This document shows, one piece after another, positions 60,847 to 60,903 of a stretch of DNA of 60,903 bases. The translations under genes and the position numbers were made by a program. Every line of letters starts with the position of its first letter. Position 1 is the stretch's first letter. The stretch comes from CAZROT01 sp964601895 (GTDB taxonomy: Bacteria > Pseudomonadota > Gammaproteobacteria > Enterobacterales > Enterobacteriaceae). The notes under the pieces were generated by a model, which saw nothing but the letters and a program-made list of their open reading frames with translations, was not told the DNA's origin and did no database searches. The stretch is from the NCBI GenBank assembly GCA_964601895.1, contig CAZROT010000013.1, forward strand, positions 1 through 60,903. The letters are read 5' to 3'.

Positions 60847-60903
60847 ACTGTAAGTCCCCCCAAAAATCCTACAGATTAAAAGTAGACTGAATTGTTTACA
60901 TTT

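Overview
The window looks like a chromosomal segment of a Bacteroidota bacterium, probably of the Chitinophagaceae. Evidence: low-GC Bacteroidota-type promoters (TATATTTG -7 boxes), a secreted protein with a type IX sorting domain, ORF6N and DUF5977 domains, a DUF6443-type Rhs protein, and short palindromes such as CCCCGATAGCTATCGGGG. I saw no rRNA, tRNA or CRISPR array. All family assignments are from reading motifs; no search was run.

Region 1 (1-28626) is a polymorphic-toxin locus read leftwards. A LytTR regulator lies upstream of an operon of a coiled-coil envelope protein, a SpvB/Rhs-like protein with three DUF5977 repeats, a redoxin-fold protein without cysteines, and a 1599-residue Rhs protein ending in a Tae4-like peptidoglycan amidase toxin, followed by a lipoprotein-like immunity gene. 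The rhs gene is interrupted downstream by two tandem 7770-bp units (2051-9820 and 9821-17590). They begin and end in the same 13-bp sequence, which encodes the conserved YYAY motif of the Rhs core. Each unit carries its own Rhs C-terminal end, toxin and immunity gene plus two tyrosine recombinases, a P-loop ATPase, an XRE regulator, an ORF6N protein and a structured non-coding stretch. Beyond the second unit lies the displaced older C-terminal end with a different toxin and immunity gene. I read this as an integrative element that inserts in frame in an rhs gene and swaps its toxin; excision of both units would restore the old toxin.

Region 2 (about 29000-50200) is dominated by a leftward gene set whose first five genes (49869 to 39913) match the enediyne warhead cassette: UnbL (DUF1702), UnbV (FG-GAP plus ASPIC/UnbV), UnbU (RnfD-like membrane protein), an iterative PKSE (KS-AT-ACP-KR-DH-PPTase) and a hotdog thioesterase. 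An AhpD-like protein and a LuxR-type regulator follow. Farther left are an EF-hand protein of unknown role, a DyP peroxidase, two UbiB/ABC1 kinases, an AHSA1/START-fold protein and two VOC proteins. The last three resemble the fold classes used for enediyne self-resistance. Two short DNA motifs recur upstream of separate genes and suggest shared regulation.

Region 3 (50308-60903) is mixed: an outer-membrane barrel, panD, a Crp/Fnr regulator beside a palindrome-rich repeat patch, a T9SS-secreted protein, a small zincin, a three-gene HipBST toxin-antitoxin module with four evenly spaced operators, a 'mobile mystery' HTH/Fic pair, a broken REP-associated transposase beside a REP hairpin, and an IS4-family transposase at the right edge.
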